Assembly: GCA_002786065.1 (NCBI GenBank)
Contig: NHNY01000029.1
Coordinates: 124,001 to 188,000, forward strand
From: Microcyclospora pomicola
Lineage: Eukaryota; Ascomycota; Dothideomycetes; Capnodiales
DNA: 64,000 bases
Direction of reading: 5' to 3'
Shown here: one piece after another, positions 41,544-51,605 of the stretch
How positions within the stretch are numbered: the stretch's first letter is position 1
Layout of the letters: every line of letters starts with the position of its first letter
Program-made: the position numbers and the translations under genes
Notes under the pieces: generated by a model
Databases searched by the model: none
What the model saw: the letters and a program-made list of their open reading frames with translations, nothing else
What the model was told of the DNA's origin: nothing

Positions 41544-43422
41544 GATGGGACGTGTAATGTGTGAGAAGTAGCTCAACGGGCACGAAGCTCTAATCTTTAC
41601 GTTGATCTCAATCCGGATCCTCAGAGCCGTGCGGAAGCTGTCCCCTCAGGTTTCGCTGCAGAAATCTAACGAAAGCTTGCAATGTTATAAAAGCCGTTGG
41701 GAAGCACGAAGAGCCTGGATAGTGAAAGAATGAGGCAGGGCGATAGGATGACAGTGCGAAGTAAATGCTGACGTTGGGACCAACAAATGTCAAACCCTGT
41801 CGTTGGATCGAAAGTGTGACAGATGCTCAATATCACTGTTCGCAAGTCTCATGGGCGGCAGGCTATCGTCGATTGTCCGACTTGGCGCGAGAGGTATACA
41901 TCAATGAGCCGGCAGAGAGGACGTAAGCCTGGAGAATCCTTCGCCTGAGATCATTCACATGAAAGCGATAGTGGTGAGGCACAGGGGAGGGCGACGTAGG
42001 AAGGTACCTGCAGCGACGCCGAGACCATCGAGGCATTGCACAGCAGTGTGACAAAACTGTCGTGTCTGCTTTCACGCGCGTGGTACGCTCGCACAGGCAC
42101 AAACTCAAACACTATGGTGCCCATATTGTCCCACCCGTGCGTCGCGACAGACGGGGTTCGTCATAGATTTGATGCATGGTCAAGTCAATCCATGCCGTGA
42201 TCTAGACTTCCGGGCGGATATGTCACCATGTAGCGACATACCAACGGTCGTCGATCCTTGTATAGCAGACACCGATATGCCCTCTCAGAAGACTGCTCTG
42301 GGCGGTATATGCTGGTAGTGTCAACATCTGCAAGCTGATCAGTCTCTTACGTTCATCGTGGTGGCCGTACCCTCGATCTTGTACTCCGAACATGAGCAGA
42401 GCATAATTACATGTGTCCGTCATGACCGTCAGCGATCAATACTGCATTTTGCTACAAACTGCATGCGCTGCTCCAGGAAGTCGCGCATTCACGGCGACCT
42501 TTCAGTCTCTACACGTGCATGACGCTTAGGATGCACAAGCTGCGAGTGTTCGAGCTGCAACTCTGGAGATTGTCGTCGAACCCGATGATCGATGATGGTG
42601 ACACCGCCAACGACGCTCACGCATTGGCGGAAATTGAGAAGCTGATCCCAGGGTGGTATGGCTTCGCCGAACCTTAAATCTATAATTCGACCGACATGCG
42701 CAGAGAGTGGTAGCGAAACCATATCTGAGATGACACTATGCATATCTACGATTGTCTGCCGTGGAGTGCCGTCGTCTCGCTGAAAACAAGGGTATGATCT
42801 GGTCCTAGCCACGGGAAGATGAACCCAACATTTGCGGAGCTCAGCGGAATGAATGTGCTGCTACCCTTGTGACTGTGCTCCCAGCACGTTGATGCCTCTG
42901 CTTCGGCAGCTGTCACAACATGGGAGGCTTGTACAACACCTGATGCCTCGCACAATCTGTCTGACTTATAGCGTATTCCTCTCATGGTCATCTGCCAACG
43001 TAATCAATGACGTGGTATGCCCACACACACCACGAGGCACCACACAGGACACAGAGTGTTCGAAGTCACCAGAGTCAAACGATTGTAGGTTCCCAAATGC
43101 TTCACGCAATGGCGCATGAACAAGGCTGCAATGTCCCGTCTTTTGCAGATTTCATGACAGGGTACCCGGATGAGGGTTGACAACAGTGCGAAGCGAGCAT
43201 GGCAAGGGTTCATTCCGAGTCGCAGAGGAAGTCCCGAGGTACGTCCTCGTAGCTTGCGCCTCTATACGTATCGATCGCATGGTCGCCCTCAAAACGCGTC
43301 CTGAAAAGCACAAGCTGCCTACCAAAGTCTTGCCAGGAATATGACAGTTCGAGGTCGGTCGTCCGTCGTGGTATAGAAGGCCAGAAACTTGACGGGATAA
43401 GTCATAGGTGAGAATGACCAGT
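41544..43422. other. Gene-poor interval
   Basis: About 1.9 kb with only short frames on both strands (for example 42489-42812, 42746-42991 and 43152-43445, minus) that lack domains or splice support. No tRNA or repeat recognised. Confidence 0.4.
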
Positions 43423-44303
43423 TTAATCATCAGGGTTGAACACATCAGCGGTAGCTGTTCTCCTTCTCCCAGTATCGAACAGCTGTGCCCTTCTTCGCTC
43501 CTGCTCTTCCTGCTCCTTACGTTCTTGCTCTTCCTCTTCCTTCTTCTTTTCGTCTGCCTCAGCTTGCTCCTCTGCTGTGAGAATGGATGCCGGATCCACG
43601 CCCCTCTCGATCAATTTTTGAATATCCGCCAGGGTACCTCGGGCGATAACGTCGTGTGAGGGCCATGGTTCGAAGCCTTCTTGAGCGCTGATCCATGCTC
43701 TATCTCTTTCGTCAAGGGTATTCATAGCCTCTGTCCTGTCTGATGGCATCTCGGCATGGGCTCCTTGAGGCGGCGTAGCAATGCCATTCTTGTTTTGAGT
43801 CTCTTGTTTGATCTGGGTGTCATCTGGCTGCTTGGAGACAGGTTTGATTTGTTTGCGAAACGTAGGAGGGACCGTGGTGGGAGCGATGAATTTGGCATAC
43901 GCTAAGACTTCATTGACCTTGAAACATGGGCACGAATCGTCAATGTCACTGACAGGAATGGTGAGCAACTCCTTTCGCAGCTCAGCAAGCTGGCGGATTT
44001 GCGCTTTGATGGTTTCATCAAGAGTCGAGGTTGTATGCTTGAGCTCTGCAATGCGCGCGTGGTTCTGTTGGTGCTCCACTACTATAGACAGTCGTAAGCC
44101 TGCTGGTCAGAGTGGACTAGAGTACGTGAGCACAAACGTCGTTTCAGCTGCTCGTTCACAATGTCGTCGGCATCTGCTAGCTGATCAGCTGCAGCAGTGG
44201 ATGGGTTATACGCTGCAATGGAATCGGTAAGCCGTTGGAGGCTCTGTTCCATGCTTTGATAGCTCGACTGAAACTCTGCCAGCATGGTCGGCGCGGATGA
44301 CAT
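43423..44303 (-). CDS. MED4: Mediator complex subunit 4
   Basis: Subunit of the middle module of Mediator, the nuclear coactivator linking transcription factors to RNA polymerase II. Exons 44303-44138 and 44081-43423, joined in phase 1 (NEQLKR/LVEHQQNHARI), give 274 residues. The N-terminal coiled coil (SLQRLTDSIAAYNPS, then LVEHQQNHARIAELKHT and IRQLAELRKELLTI) and the family hallmark VLAYAKFIAPTTVPPTFR are present, as is FEPWPSHDVIARGTLADIQK. The end is a Lys/Glu-rich helix (EADEKKKEEEEQERKEQEE) before RRRTATADVFNPDD. A likely leader intron ends two bases before the ATG (GTCGCAG|AC-ATG). Med4 is poorly conserved in primary sequence, but the TVPPTFR motif is diagnostic. Confidence 0.9.
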
Positions 44304-44611
44304 GTCTGCGACAATTGCATCAAGCAAATTGTGGTGAAAAGACTTGATGACCGTCGGTTATTGCAAGCGTACACACTCACGTTTCTGCTCGAAGGATGAA
44401 GCTCTACTAGCTGCTCTTTAGCTAGCGTGACGGGACCCGCGACGTGTGACGATTGGCTTGTGGGGTGAGATCCTGGTCGGTTTCACATGCAGCCGCCACC
44501 TCAGGGTCCAGGCACCTAGATCCAGCATTGGATCTATTTGAGCCACGCATTATTACTATTTCCCTACCATCTGCCATCTTTCCTCTTCACGGCCACTTCC
44601 CACCAGCCGTC
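44304..44611. other. Divergent promoter region
   Basis: About 300 bases between the MED4 and desaturase starts. On the MED4 side a leader intron with donor GTGAGT appears to lie within about 44,305-44,372. Confidence 0.45.
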
Positions 44612-46306
44612 ATGGCTCAACAACCCACCCGAAGTCGAGATACCCTGCTCTCACGCAAGGAGATCGAAAGCCTGATCGCACAAGGCCGGAAGATTGTGAT
44701 TGTAAACGGCAACGTCCTGAAAGTGGATGCATGGCTGCCATTTCACCCTGGCGGCAGCAAAGCCATTCTACACATGGTTGGAAGAGACGCTACAAATGAA
44801 GTGCGGGCTTTTCATTCGGCGGAAACACAAGAACTGATGTTCAGATATCGTATTGGCAAGATCGAGGGCCAATGGCAAGATTTTGTACCACCGATTCAAG
44901 GCGGTGTGTTCGGCGACAAAGAGCAAAATGCCAGCAGCAAGAAACAGGCAGAAAGCTCGCATGTCGATGAAGAAAACTACGAGTCCGAGAGCTCGCGAGA
45001 ACCGTCACCTGTCTTCGACCCTGTGAGCCAGTCTGGATTGAAGCGGAGGAAAGGCAGCGTTGGTGCTTCAAGCTCAGCAACATCTGTATCCTCAATCGAG
45101 CTCGAAAATTCCGAAATTGAAACCAAGAAACAAGAGCAAGGAGCCGACCGGACTCAGCGAGACTTGGAGCACGACCTCAATACCTACCCAAGCTTAGATG
45201 CAACAACCCAGCGCCAGATTGTCGAGAAATATCAACAATTAGGCCAGCGCATCAAGGATGAAGGCCTTTACGACTGCAACTACTCCGCGTACCTTGTCGA
45301 AATCACGCGCTACACGCTACTGGCATCAGCCTCGTACTACTGTCTTCGGCAAGGCTGGTACATACCATCAGCCATCCTCTTGGGCATGTTCTGGCACCAA
45401 CTTACCTTTACTGTCCATGATGCAGGCCACATGGGCATCACCCACAACTTTCAGATCGACAGCGTCATTGGCATGGTGATCGCTGACTATCTGGGTGGAC
45501 TCTCTTGCTGCTGGTGGAAGCAGAATCATAACGTCCATCACATCGTCACAAATAGCGCCGAGCACGATCCAGATATTCAACACATGCCGTTCTTTGCCAT
45601 TTCGCACCGCTTCTTCGACAGTCTCCGAAGCTCATACTACGACCGCATCATGACCTACGACCCTGTTGCCAAATTCACCCTGAGATATCAACACTACCTC
45701 TACTACCCCATTCTCGCCTTTGGCCGCTTCAACCTCTACGCCCTGAGCTGGCAGTACATTTTCCTCGGACAAGGTCCCCGCAAAGGCCCTGCGTGGTGGC
45801 ATCGCTACTTCGAGATGGTCGGGCAATTCTTCTTCTGGACCTGGTTTGGTTACTTTGTCGTCTACCGCTCCATCCCCACCGCTCTCGACCGCTTCCTGTT
45901 CGTCTTCATCAGCCATGCCATCACCATGCCGGTGCACGTCCAGATCACCCTCTCGCACTTCGCCATGAGCACCGCCGACCTCGGCGTCGCGGAGTCCTTC
46001 CCACAGCGCATGCTCCGCACCACCATGGACGTCGACTGCCCCGAGTGGCTGGACTTCTTCCATGGCGGCCTGCAGTTCCAAGTCATCCACCATCTCTTCC
46101 CCCGCATCCCGCGCCACAATCTCCGCAAGTGCCAGAAGCTGGTCATGGAGTACTGCGACGACGTCCAGATCCCGTACGCCACGTATGGGTTTGCGGAAGG
46201 AAACGGCAAAGTCATTGATCGACTGAGGGATATCGCCAACCAAGCAAAGGTCATGGCGGAGTGTCAGCGGAGCATCTCTGTGCAGGAGGTCCTCGAGGGC
46301 CACTAG
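44612..46306 (+). CDS. Delta-8 sphingolipid desaturase (cytochrome b5 fusion)
   Basis: Front-end desaturase that puts the delta-8 double bond into the long-chain base of glucosylceramides at the ER. Single exon, 564 residues from ATG 44612 (MAQQPTRSRDTLLSRKEIE). The N-terminal cytochrome b5 domain shows WLPFHPGGSKAILHMVGRD and the second heme ligand in AFHSAET. A Ser/Glu-rich linker of ~130 residues follows. The desaturase domain has all three histidine boxes: HDAGHMG, HNVHHIVTNSAEHDPD and QVIHHLFPRIPRHN, the last with the Q-x2-HH of front-end enzymes. Hydrophobic stretches sit between the boxes as expected. Plants and fungi share this family; fatty-acid delta-6 activity is possible but less likely in an ascomycete. 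An Isc1-type sphingolipid phospholipase gene lies ~3 kb downstream. Confidence 0.9.
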   Translation: MAQQPTRSRDTLLSRKEIESLIAQGRKIVIVNGNVLKVDAWLPFHPGGSKAILHMVGRDATNEVRAFHSAETQELMFRYRIGKIEGQWQDFVPPIQGGVFGDKEQNASSKKQAESSHVDEENYESESSREPSPVFDPVSQSGLKRRKGSVGASSSATSVSSIELENSEIETKKQEQGADRTQRDLEHDLNTYPSLDATTQRQIVEKYQQLGQRIKDEGLYDCNYSAYLVEITRYTLLASASYYCLRQGWYIPSAILLGMFWHQLTFTVHDAGHMGITHNFQIDSVIGMVIADYLGGLSCCWWKQNHNVHHIVTNSAEHDPDIQHMPFFAISHRFFDSLRSSYYDRIMTYDPVAKFTLRYQHYLYYPILAFGRFNLYALSWQYIFLGQGPRKGPAWWHRYFEMVGQFFFWTWFGYFVVYRSIPTALDRFLFVFISHAITMPVHVQITLSHFAMSTADLGVAESFPQRMLRTTMDVDCPEWLDFFHGGLQFQVIHHLFPRIPRHNLRKCQKLVMEYCDDVQIPYATYGFAEGNGKVIDRLRDIANQAKVMAECQRSISVQEVLEGH

Positions 46307-46656
46307 ATGGGACGACCCTACCAATATAGATACTATGACATGTTTGTTTCATATTCGCATCATTCGAGTTCGCGAGCACAGATAAAAGCTCCACGGGCCG
46401 TTATGACATACCCATGAACACTCCTATGTAGAGCTCGAAATGAAATAAAGACCGATCAGCACGGCCGGCATAATATAGATCTATCGAACCTTCTCAAGTG
46501 TTTCGTATCCGGTACTCATGCGTCGATCTGGTCTGTACATCTTCGCTATATTTACACACACGAATACCAAAATTACACACACATTTACCCCTGAAAAGCC
46601 GACGGTCCGATCGCTCAATGGTCATCCTCGTTACATGCCCAGCACGGCTTCCAAAC
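46307..46656. other. Convergent 3' spacer
   Basis: About 350 bases, AT-richer, between the ends of the desaturase gene and the Ser/Thr-rich membrane protein gene. AATAAA-like words (AAATAAAG near 46,443) may serve 3' end formation. Confidence 0.4.
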
Positions 46657-48198
46657 TCACGTCCCTTCGTACACATGCCAACCCTGCTTACCGCCCGCTA
46701 CCACCCCGGCGCCAGCACCAGCATGCACCGAGCTGCTGTGCGTGCTCCGGCGATCCAGATCGAAGGGATCCGAGTACCGCGAGCCCGGCGCGAGCAGCGA
46801 GGACGCTCTCGAGGACGACGAGCGCCGGCTACTCGGATGGTTCGCGCGATAGGCCGCGCTCGTGCGGAACGGCCGCAGCAGCGACCGCTTCGGCTCTGCG
46901 ACGGGGCCGGGCAAGGGCCAGTTGGGCGGGACCTCGTCGTCCGGCGGCGTCAAGAAGGGGTCTTCCGGGGGCCGCTGCTGGACGACCGGCAGGGCGATGA
47001 GGGAGGGGATGCTGTAGGCGCTGCGCGTGCTGCAGGTGCGCGAGACGACGGGGTCGATGGTGATGTTGGGGATCGGCGGGGGGGATCGGCGGTGCTCGTA
47101 GAGCGACGAGGGCGTGCGAGAGCGGGGTTGATGGTAGAGGAGCATGGTGGCGAAGGTCGGCATCTTTTTCTTGCCGGGCAGCGTTTTGTTGTCGGGGGTG
47201 TTGGGACGGGAGGGATCCGGGTTCATGATGCGCAGAAAGCCGGGCGCGATGGAGTCGCGGATGCCTTCGCCTTGGCCTTGGGCGAACGGCCGATGCCAGT
47301 GTTGGGTACTCATGCGGATGATGTGATGATCCTCGTCGACGCTTGCGGATGCGGTTTTCGCGTGCGCCTGTACAGGTGCGGCAGGAGAGCCGGACTCGGC
47401 CTCGATGTATTTATCGCTCCATCGCGCAGGAGGGGGCGTAAAGCATTCATGACGCAGGTTCTCGAAGAAGCTTTTCTCTTCAACGAAAGGCGAAGGCTTC
47501 TCCTTCAGCTTTCGTCTTCGTCGGAGGAACAAAAAAAGGAAAATGCCAATGAGGAAGAGTGCCGCGATCAACGCTGATAGGCCGCCAATGATAGCATGCT
47601 TGTGTCCATTGCCGTCTCCGCTTTGATTCTTGCCTCCAGAACTCGGCGAGGATGTCAGAGGGTCATAAGTCTCTACTGTGATCGGCAGAGCCCCTGAAGT
47701 CGAGGTCGACGATCTTGTGATTTTGGGGGCTGTCGTGACTTGCGAGAAAGATGTTGTGAGTTTCGATGAGTCGCTTTGTGTGGCCCCAACTAAGACAGAG
47801 GGGGTCGTGTCTTGTGTTGATGCAGTGGAAGCAACGACTGACAAATTTGAGAGCCCAGTCTCTGACGCAGACGTTGCTGCTGTCAAACTCGATGTGCTCG
47901 ACGCTGTCGCATCAGTCTTCGAAGCTGTTGATACAAGCGTCGTTCCTGTCGTACGAAGCTGTGTCGTCGAGCCCGACTCTTGCGAAGTAGCACCGGCCGT
48001 GGCAAAAGCATCCCCAACTTCTGAAGTCAGAACCGACCAGACCGATCCCAAAGGCAGCGATTGCAGTCCCGTCAGCCCGCCCGTACCATCATCGGCCACG
48101 GCATCGAGTACGCGGTTCTTCTCTGACATGCTGTACTTATTGTTTTTCTCGAGATCATGTTCCGATTCCCTTCTCTCAACGACACCTCGCTGCAGCAT
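46657..48198 (-). CDS. Ser/Thr-rich single-pass membrane protein
   Basis: Single exon, 513 residues from the ATG at 48198 (MLQRGVVERRES); a second in-frame ATG at 48129 (MSEKNRVLDAV) would give 490. Residues ~50-200 are very rich in Ser and Thr and probably O-glycosylated or disordered. One strong membrane helix (IIGGLSALIAALFLIGIFLF) is followed at once by RRRRKLKEK, so the C-terminal ~290 residues should face the cytosol; they contain several Ser/Arg/Pro motifs. The order (Ser/Thr-rich domain, one helix, basic stop, cytoplasmic tail) resembles fungal wall-stress-sensor-like proteins. No signal peptide is seen at either start, so an upstream exon may be missing. No named family. Confidence 0.7.
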   Translation of the reverse strand: MLQRGVVERRESEHDLEKNNKYSMSEKNRVLDAVADDGTGGLTGLQSLPLGSVWSVLTSEVGDAFATAGATSQESGSTTQLRTTGTTLVSTASKTDATASSTSSLTAATSASETGLSNLSVVASTASTQDTTPSVLVGATQSDSSKLTTSFSQVTTAPKITRSSTSTSGALPITVETYDPLTSSPSSGGKNQSGDGNGHKHAIIGGLSALIAALFLIGIFLFLFLRRRRKLKEKPSPFVEEKSFFENLRHECFTPPPARWSDKYIEAESGSPAAPVQAHAKTASASVDEDHHIIRMSTQHWHRPFAQGQGEGIRDSIAPGFLRIMNPDPSRPNTPDNKTLPGKKKMPTFATMLLYHQPRSRTPSSLYEHRRSPPPIPNITIDPVVSRTCSTRSAYSIPSLIALPVVQQRPPEDPFLTPPDDEVPPNWPLPGPVAEPKRSLLRPFRTSAAYRANHPSSRRSSSSRASSLLAPGSRYSDPFDLDRRSTHSSSVHAGAGAGVVAGGKQGWHVYEGT

Positions 48199-49356
48199 CC
48201 AAGCCTGCCGAGCACGTCTGCAAGCAAGATAAGAAAAGCAAAGAACGAAGGATCATGAACCGGAAGACAAGAAAACGAAAAGCTCGTTAGGAGAAGATAT
48301 CGCGATGATCCAGCCGCGTACAAGAGTCCTTCTTCACAAGTACAAGGGACAGATGGCCAGCACCTCTCACCTCGACCACGCACACGAAAAGAAAGCAGAA
48401 GCACGAAAGAAAAGATCGAAGCAAGAGACTGTCAAGGAGATATTGACAAAAGAGATATTGACAGCACTCAGGAAACCGTGCCGAAAGCGCACGCCCTTAC
48501 ATGTAAGTCCCGCATCGTGCTCGGCGCATATTCGAAACCCCAGCGCGAGGATGCACCACGTCGAGACAAAGAGAGCTCGAGCGAAGCGCCCGCGAGCGAT
48601 ACCACGCACCTAGACAGATCCGTTCGTGGACGATGTATGTATGCCGATGGTTTATCAGCCAGAGTGCAGCAAAACGAATGAACCTACCGTACCTACCTAC
48701 CCCGTAGCTCTAGCTCTAAGCGCCGGCCTCGACTCGTGCACAAGGTACCTCACGGATCCATGTTTCAGATTGGCGCGTCCAGACTGCATGTATCGCAGTG
48801 CATGGCGTGCCTCTATCATGGACTTTTAGTCCGTTCGTCTCAATCGTGACCTGCATGCAGCGGGTGATAAGGACCTTAGGTCGTGGTTCGTGGAGAGAAA
48901 GGTCGATGCGTTTCATATTGGCGGGAGCAAGTGAAGTGGAGTGGAGTGGGGGAGGAGGTCGAAACTCTGCTTCGCGCCCGCGCGAGTTCGTTGGCGTTGA
49001 GCGCTGGCGAATTGATTTTCGCTGCGAGAGGTCGATGGTACATTATTCGTGGGATGTGGTTGGGGAGGATGGCTAGGTAGCATGTAGGGTGTGGAGGGCA
49101 TTCGGAGATTATCGCTGCATGGTTGTGGTTGGAGATGTGTGAGTATTGATAGTTATTATGTATGGAGGAATCGGCATAGAACATACCATCCTGGCACATT
49201 ACTCTCAACGCACGAAGAGGAGGCCATCATGCCTAAGGTATTTTCTATCGTACATGTATCGCCTGGAGCGTTTACGGGTATCTCATAACCACATCCCCTG
49301 CTCTCCACTACATACCTACACAATACAACAAAGCCACACCGTAACCTAGAAAACTC
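48199..49356. other. Intergenic, no gene seen
   Basis: About 1.15 kb. Frames at 48305-48613, 48798-49076 and 48876-49208 overlap on both strands and are short. It should contain the promoter of the Ser/Thr-rich membrane protein and the 3' flank of the phospholipase gene. Confidence 0.4.
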
Positions 49357-50754
49357 CTACACCATACTCTCCCCCTTCCTCGCCGCATGATTCCGCGCAT
49401 TGCGAATCTCCCACTGAAACTCCTTCAGCGCGCGCAGCTCGCTTTTGACGAACAAGCCGCCCATCAAGCCATCGAGCACGCCGGCGCTCAAGCCCAGCGT
49501 GCTCAGGAGCATGAGCAAGAAGGCGACGAAGTTGCGCGGCGACCACCACACGGCGATGAAGCAGCCGATGGCGATGGCGATCTCGCCGCCGAAGTGCATC
49601 ATGCGCAGGCGTCGTTGCTTACGCTCGCGAAGGCTGTAGGTGTCGATCATGGCGAGGATCTCATCGTAGGTTTCTAGAGGGAGGTATTTGGTCGTCGTGG
49701 TCGGTCGAGGCGGACCCTTTGTAGTTTCTGTCGAGGCATATCGAGTCAAGGTCGCCTCGATGGAGAAGTGGTCGCTGAGCGAGCATCGTAGCTCGGGATG
49801 GCGCATCGTCATGCCTACGTCCACGTCGGCGATCTGCCACTCGTCCTGCCCGGGCGCGAAGAAGACATAGTCCAGCCGTTTTGCGCGCGGGTCTGGCGTC
49901 TGCCCATCGATATGAGAATCCCTCCCCTTGTCGAGATCCTTCTGCATCTGCTTGCTCCACCGCCACGTGTTGAAGATGCTATCGCACGTCGCGCCGTGTT
50001 CGCGCAGGCACTGCTCCCCCGTCGGCAACGGGCGACCCCTCGCCTTCTCCATTTCGTTCTCGCTGCTACCCAACGCAGAGTCCGGCTTGACGACGCGCCA
50101 GACATCGCGTACCGGGGCATGGGCCTCGATTAGGCGATGCGCCAGGCTCAACGGGACCATGTTGAAGTCGCCCAGCCCGAGGACCATGTGTCCGCGCTCG
50201 GCGGCGTGGCGCATCATCTTGGCGATCTCCCACGCCTGCGCGGTGCGATGGCAGATGTACGAGTCGTGCGGCTCGCGCTCGTAGGGGGCGTGCAGATGCG
50301 TGCAGAAGACCTCGACCACGCCGGCCTTGGTCCCCTCCTCGCCACCGAGCCGGATCCGCGCCGCCGCCACGCCCTTGCCGACATACCAGTCGCCCCGGAA
50401 GAACGCCGCCGGCCGCCCATTAAGCGGATACCGGTACATGGAGCTCTCCTCGATCGGCCATTTGCTCAGGATCGCCAGACCGCCGCCGAAGAAGCCGCTC
50501 CAGTAGAATTTGCCGTACGGCAGGATGTCCTTGGTCAGCGCGCGGATGGCGAGGTAGTCCTGCTGGGTCCAGCATTCTTGCAGACCGACTATTTGCGGTG
50601 GAGGATTGGCGGTGGCGAGCTGTCGGCCGATCTCAGTGAGTCGAGCATGGCGGTGTTTGGCGAGGTATTTGAGGCCCCAGCAGTTGTAGGAGATCACGCG
50701 CAGTGAGTTGGGGAGATCTATGCTGTGCTGCACGACCGGCTCTGGCTCAGCCAT
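49357..50754 (-). CDS. ISC1: Inositol phosphosphingolipid phospholipase C (Isc1, neutral sphingomyelinase family)
   Basis: Mg-dependent hydrolase that releases ceramides from inositol phosphosphingolipids; yeast Isc1 acts at ER and mitochondrial membranes. Single exon, 465 residues from ATG 50754 (MAEPEPVVQHS). The endonuclease/exonuclease/phosphatase fold shows its motifs in order: RVISYNCWGLKY, IVGLQECW (metal-binding Glu), FCTHLHAPYE, VLGLGDFNMVPLS (Asp-x-Asn), KRLDYVFF and CSLSDHFSIEA (catalytic Asp-His). The C-terminus carries two adjacent hydrophobic segments (AIAIGCFIAVWWS and FVAFLLMLLSTLGLSAGVL), the tail anchor typical of this family. Much of the gene is GC-rich, giving long shadow frames on the plus strand. 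Confidence 0.93.
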   Translation of the reverse strand: MAEPEPVVQHSIDLPNSLRVISYNCWGLKYLAKHRHARLTEIGRQLATANPPPQIVGLQECWTQQDYLAIRALTKDILPYGKFYWSGFFGGGLAILSKWPIEESSMYRYPLNGRPAAFFRGDWYVGKGVAAARIRLGGEEGTKAGVVEVFCTHLHAPYEREPHDSYICHRTAQAWEIAKMMRHAAERGHMVLGLGDFNMVPLSLAHRLIEAHAPVRDVWRVVKPDSALGSSENEMEKARGRPLPTGEQCLREHGATCDSIFNTWRWSKQMQKDLDKGRDSHIDGQTPDPRAKRLDYVFFAPGQDEWQIADVDVGMTMRHPELRCSLSDHFSIEATLTRYASTETTKGPPRPTTTTKYLPLETYDEILAMIDTYSLRERKQRRLRMMHFGGEIAIAIGCFIAVWWSPRNFVAFLLMLLSTLGLSAGVLDGLMGGLFVKSELRALKEFQWEIRNARNHAARKGESMV

Positions 50755-51605
50755 GATCCTGAAGGTCACCTACTCCTTATGTATGCCGATCTAGATATGG
50801 CTCTGAGGCTTGCGGATACAATAAGAACGCAGGTATGCATGGCAGCATGAATGGAGCCAGCGAGGTACGGATCGTCCGGGAAGCATTCCGAATGCACGGA
50901 CTCGAGGAACGACGAGCATGATTCAACACGACCAGAAGGCACATGTATTACTGTGCTCGCAGAGATTGATTTTTGATAGGCATGAGTCACACATTCCAAT
51001 GCCAGTACTTGATGCTATAGACGCGCGATGCTAGCACGAGATGAAAGATACAATCACAACGCAATCCCCAAAAACTCCATTCCAAATGATCGATAACGCC
51101 ACATCGATGCTTCCCTCATGCAAGTCTTGTCGTCGTAGCAGCTTAGCAATGCTGCTCATGATGGTGAGAAAGAAGGGGAAGTGTTTGCAATAAGTACACA
51201 ATCTTCAAGTTAAGTTTCATACGATGCAACCAATTTGTTTGTCTCCTCAGAACGGGAAAGAAGTATGAAGAATCATCGTCGTCGAAATATTCATTGACGA
51301 GACTATGTTTGCTTGCTCTGCCATGTCATGAGGTGCAATTGATCGAATCGACTGTAGACGAATGGCGTACGCGGCGGTCCAAGATGAGGCAGACAGTTAT
51401 GAAGATCAAAAAGCTGAGAAGTCGTCGTTATTGAGGTCGTAAAGTGCGTGAGTCGTTAATGAGGTACATTCATTTCTTGAACGCCCGTTCATTACCAAGA
51501 GATCGTGGATTCCAACAGCCTTCGATACGCGGGGTGTTGCCCAGCGGGTGTGCTGCAAAGTATGCCTGCCGTAAAACAGCCGAGTTACCGCTCAGTGAGT
51601 CTGAT
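50755..51605. other. Intergenic, no gene seen
   Basis: About 850 bases, AT-richer from 51,030 on. It holds the ISC1 promoter at its left end and the 3' region of the gene of unknown function at its right. No coding signal. Confidence 0.45.

Noticed and set aside
43664-43675. GGTTCGAAGCC, similar to a tRNA B box
   Set aside because: It lies inside the MED4 coding sequence, and no A box or cloverleaf stems are found around it.
45632-46324. 230-codon minus-strand frame
   Set aside because: It is antisense to the histidine-box part of the sphingolipid desaturase.
46498-47577. 359-codon plus-strand frame
   Set aside because: It is Arg/Gly-rich and antisense to the Ser/Thr-rich membrane protein; no domain.
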